DNA of 20,161 nucleotides from a virus. Position 1 is the stretch's first letter. Each line of letters starts with the position of its first letter. The notes under the pieces are model-generated. The model saw only the letters and a list, made by a program, of their open reading frames with translations, was not told the DNA's origin and ran no database searches. The stretch lies in the IMG/VR virus record IMGVR_UViG_3300044846_000449, positions 1-20,161 of that record. One strand, 5' to 3'. The position numbers and the translations under genes are program-made. Shown in pieces: positions 6,601 through 15,200 of the stretch.

Positions 6601-7200
6601 TTATTTGTTAAGACGTGCAAGGACTCGGTCAATCGACTTTGCAGGACGATTAAATTCAACCTTGTTGGCTTGCTTTGTTGCGGGCGTGTGCTTGATGGGT
6701 TTAGCGGCAGCTTGAGATGAGAACTCTTGCTTTGCAGCAGCCATCTCTTGCTTGTAGGCTTCCATCGCCTCTTTCATTTTTTTCATTTCGCTCTGAATCT
6801 CCTCAACGAGGGGAGCTACTGCTTCAGCGACTGCTACCTCGATAACGGCAACAACCTCTTGAGCAACTTCAGCAACGGCCTCTGAAGCAACCTCCTCGGC
6901 TACTGCAACGGCTTCTTCTGACTGCATCTCGATCTCAACTTCAACCGGAGCTTCGGCTTCTTTGATCTCGGCAATCATTCCTTCTTCCAAGATAACGAGG
7001 ATGCGACCATCTTCGAGCTTGTGTTCGCCAACAGGAGCTGCAACACGATCTTCACCGCTAACGATGAATACCTCATTGCCTGCTTCAAAGGCTTCAGCCT
7101 CAAGAACGGCTCCGTTCTCAAGTGTCATAGTTGCAAACTTTACTTCACGTACGGAAGCGAGTTCAGCAAGGATTCGGTTCAGAATAGAATTTGCTTTCAT
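6601..7200 (-). CDS. Head scaffolding protein (199 aa)
   Basis: Residues about 15-80 form a short beta-rich segment (FATMTLENGAVLEAEAFEAG, then VGEHKLEDGRILVILEEG). Residues 85-165 are an acidic Ala/Glu/Val-rich helix and coiled coil (EEVASEAVAEVAQEVVAVIE, then EIQSEMKKMKEAMEAYKQEM). The C-terminus is basic (FNRPAKSIDRVLARLNK) and could bind the capsid inner face. This acidic coiled coil plus basic tail, placed directly before the major capsid gene and near a prohead protease, is what a scaffold or prohead core protein looks like. It would be degraded or released during maturation. The ATG follows ATTTATTTAGTTAGAT. Confidence 0.78.
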   Translation of the reverse strand: MKANSILNRILAELASVREVKFATMTLENGAVLEAEAFEAGNEVFIVSGEDRVAAPVGEHKLEDGRILVILEEGMIAEIKEAEAPVEVEIEMQSEEAVAVAEEVASEAVAEVAQEVVAVIEVAVAEAVAPLVEEIQSEMKKMKEAMEAYKQEMAAAKQEFSSQAAAKPIKHTPATKQANKVEFNRPAKSIDRVLARLNK

Positions 7201-7240
7201 ATCTAACTAAATAAATTGGGTTGGGTTAATTGTTACATTT

Positions 7241-7465
7241 TTAAAGATCCTGCCATAGCGTGTTCGTGGCCTCCCATCGGGTGTTGATGGTCTGCCATTC
7301 TTCGCCACGGATGCGGACGCTTGTGCCTTGACCTACGAGAGATCCGATACCTTGAGCAGCAAGAGACCCATCGCAGCATTTGCGTGAGTAGGTGTTGTCT
7401 TTGCAAAGGCATCCCCTGTTGCCGCCTCTTGGTGAGGCTACGGGAAGGCGTTGTGGTCTCATCAT
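7241..7465 (-). CDS. Small Cys-rich phage protein with tryptophan heptad tail (74 aa)
   Basis: The product begins MMRPQRLPVASPRGGNRG and contains CLCKDNTYSRKCCDGSL (Cys19, 21, 30, 31), then QGIGSLVGQG. It ends in a Trp heptad (WQTINTRWEATNTLWQDL; Trp57, 64, 71). I recognise the CLCKD-TYSRKCCDGSL pattern from small ORFs in Bacteroidota phages near the capsid gene; no function is known to me. The four Cys could bind a metal or form disulfides. The start is ATG 7465 or ATG 7462; the second forms an ATGA-type overlap with the upstream stop. Longer ORFs in this region (to 7540 and, in another frame, to 7571) were rejected because only this segment looks like a conserved protein. Confidence 0.65.
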   Translation of the reverse strand: MMRPQRLPVASPRGGNRGCLCKDNTYSRKCCDGSLAAQGIGSLVGQGTSVRIRGEEWQTINTRWEATNTLWQDL

Positions 7466-8091
7466 CGTGATTGAGTTCTTTGGATGAATAGAATAATGTC
7501 CCAAACGAGGATAGCACCACCGACTGCCGTGATCTGCCAATAGTTTCCGTTGGTGAGAAAGTCCTCGTCAACGTAGTATTGGAATACGTTGTGAAAGGGA
7601 TGCTCTACGTTGTTGCCTCGTGGGAACGTAAATGTTGTAGCCAATCGCTCGTATGGGGTTCCGTTACCTCCTTCAAGGCGCAACTCTCCGTAGGTTTGTT
7701 GAGCGTTTGCTGCGCTTGCTTTGAACACCACCGTTGCGATATAGGTGTCGTTCTCTTTGATGCCGTACACACGACCTGTGGTGGGGTTGTATAAATCAGC
7801 AGGCGTGTTCAGGTATGAGGTGATTGTTGCTCCGTTGTTCGGAAGCAAGGCAGGCACTCCGTTAGCAAAAGAAAGTTTGTTGCTTGAGGTATATTGACCA
7901 TCGTCCCAACGTGCCCAACCAAGTCCCTGCGCATCGCTCGTGTTGAGGTTGACCCACGCACCGCTACGCACAATCCAATATCCCGTCTCGGTCTGAACGA
8001 TTGAGCCTTCTTCGATGGCGTACGTCAGACGCTCCGCATCGCTGATGACATCGGTCTGAACTTTGATGGCGGTGTTCTTGCGTGTACTCAT
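7462..8091 (-). CDS. Putative virion structural protein (209 aa)
   Basis: The protein begins MSTRKNTAIKVQTDVISDAE. A stretch with QTETGYWIVRSGAWVNLNTS and ARWDDGQYTSS has Trp/Tyr-rich strands, and a second half (NDTYIATVVFKASAANAQQT, then LRLEGGNGTPYERLATTF) has a carbohydrate-binding or jelly-roll feel. A hydrophobic C-terminal stretch, ITAVGGAILVWDIILFIQ, could be a membrane-like or buried helix. It overlaps the protease stop by 4 nt (ATGA) and lies in the head module, so a head decoration or fiber-like role is possible. I do not recognise the family with confidence. Confidence 0.7.
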   Translation of the reverse strand: MSTRKNTAIKVQTDVISDAERLTYAIEEGSIVQTETGYWIVRSGAWVNLNTSDAQGLGWARWDDGQYTSSNKLSFANGVPALLPNNGATITSYLNTPADLYNPTTGRVYGIKENDTYIATVVFKASAANAQQTYGELRLEGGNGTPYERLATTFTFPRGNNVEHPFHNVFQYYVDEDFLTNGNYWQITAVGGAILVWDIILFIQRTQSR

Positions 8092-9005
8092 AGCTTGCCG
8101 AGTTCTTTCAGTTTAGATTCTGCCCATTGCTTGCCTGCAAGTCCGCCCCACAAAAGGTAGCTGATAGTGCCACAGGCTTGCGTGTCGTTCTCATCGTAGT
8201 ACGTCTCGGCTCGTGATAGGTACGAGTGCATCCGAGTAATCGTTTCCAAGCTGATGGGTTTTTTCTGTGACAATTGCTGCGCTCTTATCTTGCCCACATC
8301 GGTGGCGCACTTGTTGCCGTTCTTCTCGTTCAGCTCGATGCCACGCTTGGCGTTGTTGCTGACCGATTCGGGGTAGTCGGAGTACGACTCAAGGGCGATA
8401 GCACGACCATCCTTCTTGATGATGTTTGCGATTTGTGATAGGATGAGAGCCGCCTCTTGCTCCTCGATCTTGGCAAGCTCTTGCTTGCTGAAGTTCATCT
8501 TGTCAACGAAGTAGCCCTCGATGCTGAAGCCCTTGAACTCGCCATCTTTGACACGCTTCCAAATGCTCTCGTTGTCAATCTTCATCGAGACCATCCACGT
8601 GCCAACAGGCAGGTCAAGGCCGTAGGCACGGCTCTTGTCAAGGGTATCGTCCTCGATGATCCACGATTCTACGATTGTAGTTCCGTCAACCTCGTAGTCG
8701 TGTTCGATTGTAGCGTTTCTTTGGTAGCCGTTCTTAAAGAACAGTTCCATCGCTTTGCGGATGGTGTCCTTTGAGAAGTACACATAGTACTCATTCTCGC
8801 CATCGGTTCGGTAGATGGGCTTGTCAGGGATCAAGGCAGCACCCATCAAAAGACGCTTCTCTTGGTTCTGCATTGCAAAGGTCTCTTTCTTTTGCGTGTT
8901 GAGCGCAATGAAGTCCTCCTCAATAGCGGGGTATTCGACAAGGCTGATAGCATCGATGCCCGTCAGGGCCATCGTCTCATCAAGGATTAGTTCGATTAGT
9001 TTCAT
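8088..9005 (-). CDS. XkdF-like prohead protease with extra C-terminal domain (305 aa)
   Basis: Residues about 1-175 resemble the XkdF-type phage serine protease. They include LMGAALIPDKPIYR, a histidine in NATIEHDYEV (His102), the segment KSRAYGLDLPVGTWMVSMKI, and the serine in FKGFSIEGYF (Ser161). His and Ser are placed as in herpesvirus-type assemblin proteases that cleave scaffold and capsid. Residues 211-305 are a separate helical domain (YPESVSNNAKRGIELNEKNG, then CGTISYLLWGGLAGKQWAES) that I associate with other phage head proteins but cannot name. It overlaps both neighbours by 4 nt (ATGA) and lies upstream of scaffold and capsid, which are its likely substrates. Confidence 0.78.
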   Translation of the reverse strand: MKLIELILDETMALTGIDAISLVEYPAIEEDFIALNTQKKETFAMQNQEKRLLMGAALIPDKPIYRTDGENEYYVYFSKDTIRKAMELFFKNGYQRNATIEHDYEVDGTTIVESWIIEDDTLDKSRAYGLDLPVGTWMVSMKIDNESIWKRVKDGEFKGFSIEGYFVDKMNFSKQELAKIEEQEAALILSQIANIIKKDGRAIALESYSDYPESVSNNAKRGIELNEKNGNKCATDVGKIRAQQLSQKKPISLETITRMHSYLSRAETYYDENDTQACGTISYLLWGGLAGKQWAESKLKELGKL

Positions 9006-10606
9006 CCGAATGTTGCGGTTCTTACTCGTTGACGTTCCAATTGTTGTGCGGTCGTTACCTCACCACCTACGACATACGCACGGATGGGTTGGTTGAACTG
9101 ACTGCCGATGCTTTGTGCAAGCTGATTCGTGCCACTTTGTCCAACGATGTTGAACTGCGGTGCAGGCACGGAGCCATCACCTCCGGCAGCGGAGGAGTTG
9201 ATTGATGGGTTTGAAGGTTGTGAGTCACTCCAAGTGAACTTCTGCGCTCCAATAGCAGCTACACGGGCAAGGCCACCTGCTACGGCTACGGCAGCAGCGA
9301 TCTGCGCACGTACAACGGACGTGGGGTCACCGATGATGAGCTGCGAGGTGTACGCCTTTTGTGCGGCTGCATAGGTCGACACGATGGTCTCTGCGATGCT
9401 TAACGCCTTATTGCGGTTGAACGCTCGCTCTGATGCCTCCTTGTTATTGGCATCGTAGATGGAATTCAGCTCCTTGAGCGCACCGATAGTGCCAAGCGCA
9501 GAATCAACGGCAAGATCTTGCAGCGACTGACGGTAGGCTCTCTCTTTGTCTATCTCGTCTTTGCGTGCCTTGTCTGCTGCATCTGATTCAGCCTTTCTCG
9601 CCCGGGCTTGGCGGATCTTGCGCTCCTCCTCTGCCCAAATCTCTTGATCTTCTATCTCTTGAAGTTGGTCTTGATAGAACTCAAGAAGATCAACACTAAA
9701 CTTCGCCCGTGAACGGACGGCCTCATTTCCCTTCTCAACTGCCTTTGCAAGCTCGTCTGCCCAATAGTTGTTGCTGACGATGATTGCATTCAGTCGGTTG
9801 AACTCCTCCTGACGCTCACGCTCACGGTCTGCCTTTGCTTGCTTTGCGGCTGCTTCTTTTGCATCACGCACACGCTTGTCCTCTGACAGGTCGAGCGCAC
9901 GGAGTGCTGACTGCTTGTCGAGGATGTCTTGAGAGATTTGCTTTTGAGCCTCTGCGTCATCGTACAGGAACGCCTGCTTTGCAATCAGGTCTTGCAGCTC
10001 TTGGTTGAGCAGTTCCTTGCGCTTGCTATATACGGTCTCGGCTGCTGCTCCGGAAGCCTCCAATTCTGCGATCTCCCGCTTGATCTCGTTCGATGCGCCA
10101 TCACGTGCCTTGCGCTCCTTGTCAAGAGCGTCAGCGGCCTGTCGTGTGGTATCAATGTATTGCTTCTTGGCTTCGTCAGCCTTCTTGAGAGCCTCTGCCT
10201 CCTCCTCTGCTGATGTAGTCAGTTCATCGTATAACTGAACGAGGCTCTGAATGACGAGGATAGCAATACCAAAGGCAGCAGTTTTCAGAGCAAGGTCAAG
10301 ACCTTTTACTCCTGCGGTTGCTGCTTTGACGGATTCATACGCCTGAAAGAACGCATCTGACATCCCTCCGGTCAGATCGTTGATGAGTCCCTTGATTGGG
10401 GACACCGTTTTCTTTAGCGTCTCAAGGTCTCTTGTACCTTCTTTGATTTTGGTGTCGCCTTGGGCAGGTTGGTCAAACGCTTCCGCAAGCTCATCCTTGA
10501 CCTCTTTGGCCTTTCTCTTTACGCCATCAAGCTCCTTCGTGATTTTGTCAGCGGCAGGAGCAGCATTGGTCGTGATGCTTATGTTGATATTTACTTCTTC
10601 AGCCAT
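9002..10606 (-). CDS. Tail tape measure protein (534 aa)
   Basis: The N-terminal 130 residues include a hydrophobic helix (ALKTAAFGIAILVIQSLVQL, about 106-125). A long charged coiled coil covers about 130-370 (EEEAEALKKADEAKKQYIDT, later DKARKDEIDKERAYRQSLQD). A helical segment follows with NRNKALSIAETIVSTYAAAQ, then an Ala-rich helix, and the C-terminus ends QPIRAYVVGGEVTTAQQLER. That tail pattern is typical of tape measure ends in Bacteroidota phages as I know them. The tape measure sets tail length and is ejected with DNA. At 534 residues it is short, which suggests a short siphovirus-like tail. AGGAGG ends two nt before the ATG. Its start overlaps the 52-residue ORF by 16 nt. Confidence 0.75.
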   Translation of the reverse strand: MAEEVNINISITTNAAPAADKITKELDGVKRKAKEVKDELAEAFDQPAQGDTKIKEGTRDLETLKKTVSPIKGLINDLTGGMSDAFFQAYESVKAATAGVKGLDLALKTAAFGIAILVIQSLVQLYDELTTSAEEEAEALKKADEAKKQYIDTTRQAADALDKERKARDGASNEIKREIAELEASGAAAETVYSKRKELLNQELQDLIAKQAFLYDDAEAQKQISQDILDKQSALRALDLSEDKRVRDAKEAAAKQAKADRERERQEEFNRLNAIIVSNNYWADELAKAVEKGNEAVRSRAKFSVDLLEFYQDQLQEIEDQEIWAEEERKIRQARARKAESDAADKARKDEIDKERAYRQSLQDLAVDSALGTIGALKELNSIYDANNKEASERAFNRNKALSIAETIVSTYAAAQKAYTSQLIIGDPTSVVRAQIAAAVAVAGGLARVAAIGAQKFTWSDSQPSNPSINSSAAGGDGSVPAPQFNIVGQSGTNQLAQSIGSQFNQPIRAYVVGGEVTTAQQLERQRVRTATFG

Positions 10607-10749
10607 TGCCTCCTAATGATCTTTTTTGTGTCTTGCCAATTGCTCGGTAGATGGTATTTGCCTTTTGCGATTTCAACATTCTCACTCACGCCTACCCAAT
10701 CGTCCGACTGAAGTACGTCTACCAAATAACCTATAAATCCTTTTTTCAT
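10591..10749 (-). CDS. Short hypothetical protein between tail genes (52 aa)
   Basis: An ATG at 10749 follows the stop of the large tail protein by 2 nt. The 52-codon frame reads MKKGFIGYLVDVLQSDDWVG, then VSENVEIAKGKYHLPSNWQD and TKKIIRRQWLKK. It has a balanced composition and a basic C-terminus, and fills the only sizeable gap in this part of the operon. It ends 16 nt inside the tape measure start. Tight spacing on both sides supports it as a real gene. Function unknown; small tail-tip or tape-associated proteins are one option. Confidence 0.62.
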   Translation of the reverse strand: MKKGFIGYLVDVLQSDDWVGVSENVEIAKGKYHLPSNWQDTKKIIRRQWLKK

Positions 10750-10751
10750 AC

Positions 10752-12953
10752 TTACGATGGTGATGATGGTTCTAATGGCTCCGAAGGAGTAGCATAGATT
10801 CCCGTGGTCGTGGATTGGTCATCGTTGAGCAACTCGAAGCGACACTTGCCTGTGGTCATATTTACTGACACCGAATTCACCGTGAATCGGCTATTGTTCC
10901 AAATGACCTTGTTTTGCAGGTTCAGCGTTAGGATCTTGCCGAGTGGCAACACCGCATCCACCTGTACGAGCCTGCGGCTCTTGTTGTAGAGCGTGGTGAT
11001 GTACTCCGCCCAATAGTTGTAGTACAGTCCGTTCTTGACCACCTGCAAGAAGTAGGGGTCGATGTTTGCACCAAAACACATACTATTCGCCTGAAAGAGC
11101 GTTTGGTCGTAGCGGTTTGATACGTTGGCATACCAACAATTGGTAATGGTTCGAGTGGTCGTTCCATCAGAATCTACCCACATAATCGGCTCATCAAAGA
11201 ACGAGAAGTCGGCATCAAAATATCCGTAGAATAAAACAGGCGCACCAACATACGGATTCAGGGTTCCGTCATCGTTTGCCTCCGTGGTGATGCTCTTGTA
11301 CACGAGTACCGTTGTGAGGGTGCCTTCTCTTTGGTCAGTCAGACGCTCAAACAAAGGACACTCAAACGGAATGTCAATTGTGAAGTTCTCTGCGTCAAAG
11401 GTGAATGTTGCTCGAAGGTCTCCGAAGCCTACCGAGTTGGTCTGCTGATATTGGAATCCGAGTATCTGATCCGTTGGTTGGTACTTGAACTCAATGTCAC
11501 GATAGATGGGCGGACGGTTCACCGAGTACTCCGTGATGTCGAAGTAGGTTTGATAGTCCTGATTTGTGCCATCTGCATACCATTCGCTCAAGGGCTGAAG
11601 CAAGAAGCTGCCATCGCTCTGCGGAACCAATACAAGATTGTGCATCTTCATAATTCCGGACAGGAAGTCCGTCACTCGCATTTCAGGCATCAGGTCAGAG
11701 ACAATCAATCTGAAGCTGACGGTCTGCGAAGTGGTGCGGTCAACGGAGAATTCGTTTGCGATGGGTAGTCCCGTTTCTCGGTCGAGGGTGTCGCAGCTAT
11801 AATCGGTAGGAAGGAACGTGATTGTATTGGTCGCCTGTGGTCGGATAGCAAGCTGCACATCAGAGCCAAAAGGAACATACAAATCAAAGCTGCGCTGCAC
11901 ACTTGTTCCGTGAGCATCTACAAGTGCTGCTGCCTGCAATTGCCCATTGAAGAAAATACCAAGCTCGTATGCCTCCGTGCAACTCGCCATTGTTACCACG
12001 AATTGGTAGTCGTTATCCGCAGGGCTTGTCCACGTTTCGGTAGCAAGGTTGAAGTCGCTTCCGATGCCCGTGTTGCGGGTGAAGTCAATCAGCGTCCAAG
12101 CGATGTCGTTTCCGCTTGAGAATAGATAGCCTTCTGCTCGGTGTAGCCATAGCGAGAGGTCAACAAACGGAACTGATGTCAGGAAGTCACCCGTGAAGTT
12201 GATGCCGTATTTTGTTTCAATAGCATCCAAAACCGCCTTGACCTTGATTGCAGGCTTTAGCTCGTACCAATGGATCCCGTGTACGCCTCTTGCGTTGTCA
12301 GCAATGTTGCTATCTCCTACGTCACCCGCATCTGAATCGTAGTACCAATTCTTCACGGGACTCATCAGCGGATAGAAGAAGTTTTCGTCAGTATCTGCGA
12401 TGAAGCGAATACGCACCTCGTCATCGGTGTATTCGTGGTCGTATGCGCTGAAGTTTAGGTCGTACAGGTAGTCGTCACCGAATAGGTCGGTGAGGTTTAC
12501 CAACTCCCCATAGAACGTGAGTGTGTAGGCGTATGGCTCCGTGCCTTTGAGTTGTACGTTCTCAATCTCAATTACCCCTGTACGGAATGGCAATGAGTTG
12601 ATCTCGATTCTTGCGGGCTGACGCAAGCGTCCGTCAAAGGTGTTGGTCACACTTGTGCTTGACGCACCTGCGTTCCAAGCGGTAGCCCAACTATTCCACG
12701 TGATGCCGATGCTATTCCATACCGGACTACCTGCGGTCTCGGTGGTTACCTTCGAGCCTGTGATGTTCCAATTGTAGTAGTGCTGAAGGATCTCGTTGTT
12801 GCGGGGCGTAGCAGGAACCGTGAAGCCTTGCGTGAAGTCCGTGAACACCTTGCTGATGTCCTGCACATTCTGCACCGACAGGTTGATGCTGATCTCCTCG
12901 TCATCAAACAGGTCAAGTCGAAAGTCGTTGACGTATAGGTCTACCTTGTTCAT
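10752..12953 (-). CDS. Large tail structural protein (733 aa)
   Basis: The protein starts MNKVDLYVNDFRLDLFDDEE and carries DISKVFTDFTQGFTVPATPR (residues 32-51), which I recognise from large virion proteins of Bacteroidota phages. Residues 75-100 hold a Trp heptad insertion (WNSIGITWNSWATAWNAG). The rest is beta-rich with many Asp, Tyr and Phe, including HWYELKPAIKVKAVLDAIET and MRVTDFLSGIMKMHNLVLVP. Position next to the tape measure suggests a baseplate, hub or tail-tip component. It overlaps the upstream gene by 4 nt (ATGA). I do not see enzyme motifs. The structural assignment is fairly sure, the exact part of the tail is not. Confidence 0.75.
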   Translation of the reverse strand: MNKVDLYVNDFRLDLFDDEEISINLSVQNVQDISKVFTDFTQGFTVPATPRNNEILQHYYNWNITGSKVTTETAGSPVWNSIGITWNSWATAWNAGASSTSVTNTFDGRLRQPARIEINSLPFRTGVIEIENVQLKGTEPYAYTLTFYGELVNLTDLFGDDYLYDLNFSAYDHEYTDDEVRIRFIADTDENFFYPLMSPVKNWYYDSDAGDVGDSNIADNARGVHGIHWYELKPAIKVKAVLDAIETKYGINFTGDFLTSVPFVDLSLWLHRAEGYLFSSGNDIAWTLIDFTRNTGIGSDFNLATETWTSPADNDYQFVVTMASCTEAYELGIFFNGQLQAAALVDAHGTSVQRSFDLYVPFGSDVQLAIRPQATNTITFLPTDYSCDTLDRETGLPIANEFSVDRTTSQTVSFRLIVSDLMPEMRVTDFLSGIMKMHNLVLVPQSDGSFLLQPLSEWYADGTNQDYQTYFDITEYSVNRPPIYRDIEFKYQPTDQILGFQYQQTNSVGFGDLRATFTFDAENFTIDIPFECPLFERLTDQREGTLTTVLVYKSITTEANDDGTLNPYVGAPVLFYGYFDADFSFFDEPIMWVDSDGTTTRTITNCWYANVSNRYDQTLFQANSMCFGANIDPYFLQVVKNGLYYNYWAEYITTLYNKSRRLVQVDAVLPLGKILTLNLQNKVIWNNSRFTVNSVSVNMTTGKCRFELLNDDQSTTTGIYATPSEPLEPSSPS

Positions 12954-14173
12954 CGTACCAAGCTGCGTTCGTCAAAGGCATAGGTGAACGTCATCGTGTA
13001 GTTGATGAGCTTTTGGTTGACGCTTTTTTGGTATTCGATGCTGCCACGATCAGGCACAACGCTGACCCAATTGCTGCCGTCCAACACCGCAACGTACTCA
13101 CTCATCAAAATGTCCTTGATGGTCTCATCGTAGTTCTGATCCACGAAGCCCGTGTTCAGGCGTAGTGAGTTGCGTGAGTTTACATTGAACGAGTTGTACT
13201 TGCCCACCTCAAGTGATGGCGTAGTGAAGCCGTCATTGTAGATGCTCTTTTGGTACGAGTCCTGCGTGAACGTACCCGTCTCATCGCTGCGCTTGAAGAA
13301 CGTGATGAAGTCAGCAACACCGAATCGGTTGATGAATGCGATTTGATAGGGGGTGTACTTCGGCTCGCAGATGAGGTAGTATCGTACCGTTGCGATAGGA
13401 TCGCCTCCCGTGTCTTTTAAGATAACATCGTACCAACTTCCAACACCACCGTTCGGTTGATTGCTTGGACGCAGATCTGAAGGCAGGTATGAATTAGCCT
13501 GAAGGTTGGCGGGGCCTACGCCTGCATAGATTACGAGATCTTGCGTGTTGGTGCTTGTAGGGTCGGGAGGAGAGGTGCTAACTGAAGAAACGTAGAAGTC
13601 ATCCGAATCACCGCTTTCCCAAGTGATGGTAATGAAGCCCAAGTCGTTTGCCACACTATTGTTGATGGCAAGCACCTCTGAATTCGTTACCAAGCATTGG
13701 CGGTCACGGCTTGTCGCAAGTACAGGCTGACTCACCGAAGTCGGTGTGATGTTCGTCATCGTTGCCCATCCATCAGTAGTGATGTAAGCGTAGGTCGTGC
13801 CGGAACTCCACGTGGCAGTAGTTGCTGCTGCTCCGTTGTTGGAGAATGTCCACGTGCCTTGTGGACGCACCCATAGGCATTCACCCTGTGGACTCTGCGT
13901 GTAGCCGATGTCATTCCAAATGCTGAAGTCGTGATAGAACTCCGAGCGTACCAAGTCACTCACCTCAAAGTTGATGACCTCGTTGATTGAGTAGCCCTTT
14001 GATAGGTTGTAGTTGTTGGTGGCGGATGCTGCTTTGGTTCCCGTGTAGATAGCAAGATTCAAAGTCATCTCGTTCAATGTATCATTGGCGAGGGCGTTGT
14101 TCTTTGCCGTGATGAACTGCGGGCTTCTCGCCATTGCGAGGCTGCTTGGGGTGGCTATGACAGGTGTACTCAT
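12950..14173 (-). CDS. Tail structural protein (407 aa)
   Basis: Residues 1-100 are beta-rich (LNLAIYTGTKAASATNNYNL, later VSDLVRSEFYHDFSIWND). A Ser/Thr/Gly-rich middle follows. The last third has YYLICEPKYTPYQIAFINRF, then GVADFITFFKRS, NSRNSLRLNTGFVDQNYDET and KLINYTMTFTYAFDERSLVR. The C-terminal pattern (cys-lys-tyr-thr-pro, then a Phe/Trp-rich strand, then LINYT-FTYAFD) is one I associate with conserved Bacteroidota phage tail proteins that pair with the 733-residue protein beside it. It overlaps both neighbours by 4 nt (ATGA). Likely role: tail tip or baseplate component, inferred from position and pairing. Confidence 0.7.
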   Translation of the reverse strand: MSTPVIATPSSLAMARSPQFITAKNNALANDTLNEMTLNLAIYTGTKAASATNNYNLSKGYSINEVINFEVSDLVRSEFYHDFSIWNDIGYTQSPQGECLWVRPQGTWTFSNNGAAATTATWSSGTTYAYITTDGWATMTNITPTSVSQPVLATSRDRQCLVTNSEVLAINNSVANDLGFITITWESGDSDDFYVSSVSTSPPDPTSTNTQDLVIYAGVGPANLQANSYLPSDLRPSNQPNGGVGSWYDVILKDTGGDPIATVRYYLICEPKYTPYQIAFINRFGVADFITFFKRSDETGTFTQDSYQKSIYNDGFTTPSLEVGKYNSFNVNSRNSLRLNTGFVDQNYDETIKDILMSEYVAVLDGSNWVSVVPDRGSIEYQKSVNQKLINYTMTFTYAFDERSLVR

Positions 14174-14733
14174 TGTCTTGGTTGTTGCAACGTGAATCGT
14201 AGGAAGTCAGCCACCTCAAGCGCATAGGCTTGCGCAATTTCGTTGGGAAGCTGCTCGAATTGTAATTGGAACGGCTTGGTGAAGAAGCTCGTTGTTTTGA
14301 TGCCCTTGTTGTAGATGCTTCGGGTGATCAGGAATGCGGTCGCATCGTAGCTCAAGAACTGACCCTTCTTGCCCTCCTCACGGCTTTGGAATTGGAATCT
14401 CCGTGTACGCACCCATTGGTTGATAGCACGGGTCAAGCCGCCACGCATACCGCTGCTCCCTGTTCCGAATCGGAATGGACTGTTGGGGGCTTTGTTGGAT
14501 GACGTCTTGCCCTTGACACCGTAGTCCTGAAACTTCCAATAGGGAGCAAGCTCGTCCATCTTCCATTGCAGGGCGATTGAGTTGGGGTTCACCTCAATGT
14601 AGTACTGAAGTGAATTGGCAAGGTTGCCTGTGACGTTCTTGTTCTCACGGGCAAGGTTAGCCTTCGCCTGCTCGACTACGCCATTGGCAAACTTCTCAAG
14701 GCTTGCTCGGACAAGATCCTGCCGGAGTTGCAT
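14170..14733 (-). CDS. HK97 gp10-like tail completion / neck protein (187 aa)
   Basis: A helical N-terminus (MQLRQDLVRASLEKFANGVV) is followed by VTGNLANSLQYYIEVNPNSI, then PYWKFQDYGVKGKTS, APNSPFRFGTGSSG and FLITRSIYNKGIKTTSFFTK. The order helix, xTGxLxxSL, aromatic FxDYGV, PFRFG and an RxIYxKGIKxT segment fits HK97 gp10-like head-tail joining or tail-completion proteins. It overlaps the upstream gene by 1 nt (TAATG) and lies beside the tail-terminator candidate, where such proteins usually sit. The family call is from motif order only. Confidence 0.6.
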   Translation of the reverse strand: MQLRQDLVRASLEKFANGVVEQAKANLARENKNVTGNLANSLQYYIEVNPNSIALQWKMDELAPYWKFQDYGVKGKTSSNKAPNSPFRFGTGSSGMRGGLTRAINQWVRTRRFQFQSREEGKKGQFLSYDATAFLITRSIYNKGIKTTSFFTKPFQLQFEQLPNEIAQAYALEVADFLRFTLQQPRQ

Positions 14734-15200
14734 TAGCAGATAGAGATTTCGGTGTTAGAGAGCAGCACATCGAAGGTGGCAGTCCACCCCGCAAGCAGGT
14801 TCTCGAAACGCTCCGTGAACGGAAGGCACGTAGGGTTGCCGTCCAACTGATACAGGTCGGAGTACAACTGCCCTCTGCGAAGCTCCTCTACCACATCGTT
14901 GATGACTGCAAGCTGCGTGTTGAGGATGTCTTGCACGTTGCTCGTTCCGTAGAACGGCTCCGCCTGCGCACGTGGGTTCTCTTTTGTCTCATCCACCACG
15001 TCCATACAAATGAGGCTGATGCTCATACGCACCACCTGACCTTCGAACGTAGCTTGGTTCACCATAATGTGCGACAATGGGAAGATTGTCTGCTTGTTGA
15101 GGTCAACGTCATAAACGTCACCCGTAGTCACTACGTTGACTTGGCTATTGGCTTCAAGGGTGTCCTTGAGCTTGGTGGTGATGTCGTAGAATTGTCTCAT
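14733..15200 (-). CDS. Tail terminator-like protein (155 aa)
   Basis: A helical N-terminus (MRQFYDITTKLKDTLEANSQ) is followed by VNVVTTGDVYDVDLNKQTIF, a strand-rich middle (VVRMSISLICMDVVDETKEN), a long helix (VQDILNTQLAVINDVVEELR) and a C-terminal strand pair ending TATFDVLLSNTEISIC. Helix, strands, long helix, final strand is the layout of small tail terminator and tail-completion proteins, which cap the tail tube at the head end. It starts 4 nt inside the end of the frameshift ORF (ATGA). No specific family motif is certain, so a general tail or neck protein is the alternative. Confidence 0.5.
   Translation of the reverse strand: MRQFYDITTKLKDTLEANSQVNVVTTGDVYDVDLNKQTIFPLSHIMVNQATFEGQVVRMSISLICMDVVDETKENPRAQAEPFYGTSNVQDILNTQLAVINDVVEELRRGQLYSDLYQLDGNPTCLPFTERFENLLAGWTATFDVLLSNTEISIC

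Noticed and set aside
7247-7303. Possible direct repeat in DNA behind the Trp heptads
   Set aside because: The similarity is at protein level only; the three loci do not share long identical DNA, so no DNA repeat is reported.
7233-7571. 112-codon minus-strand ORF overlapping the Cys-rich gene
   Set aside because: Out of frame with the conserved-looking Cys core and inside the upstream structural gene; composition is His/Arg/Ser-rich as in shadow frames.
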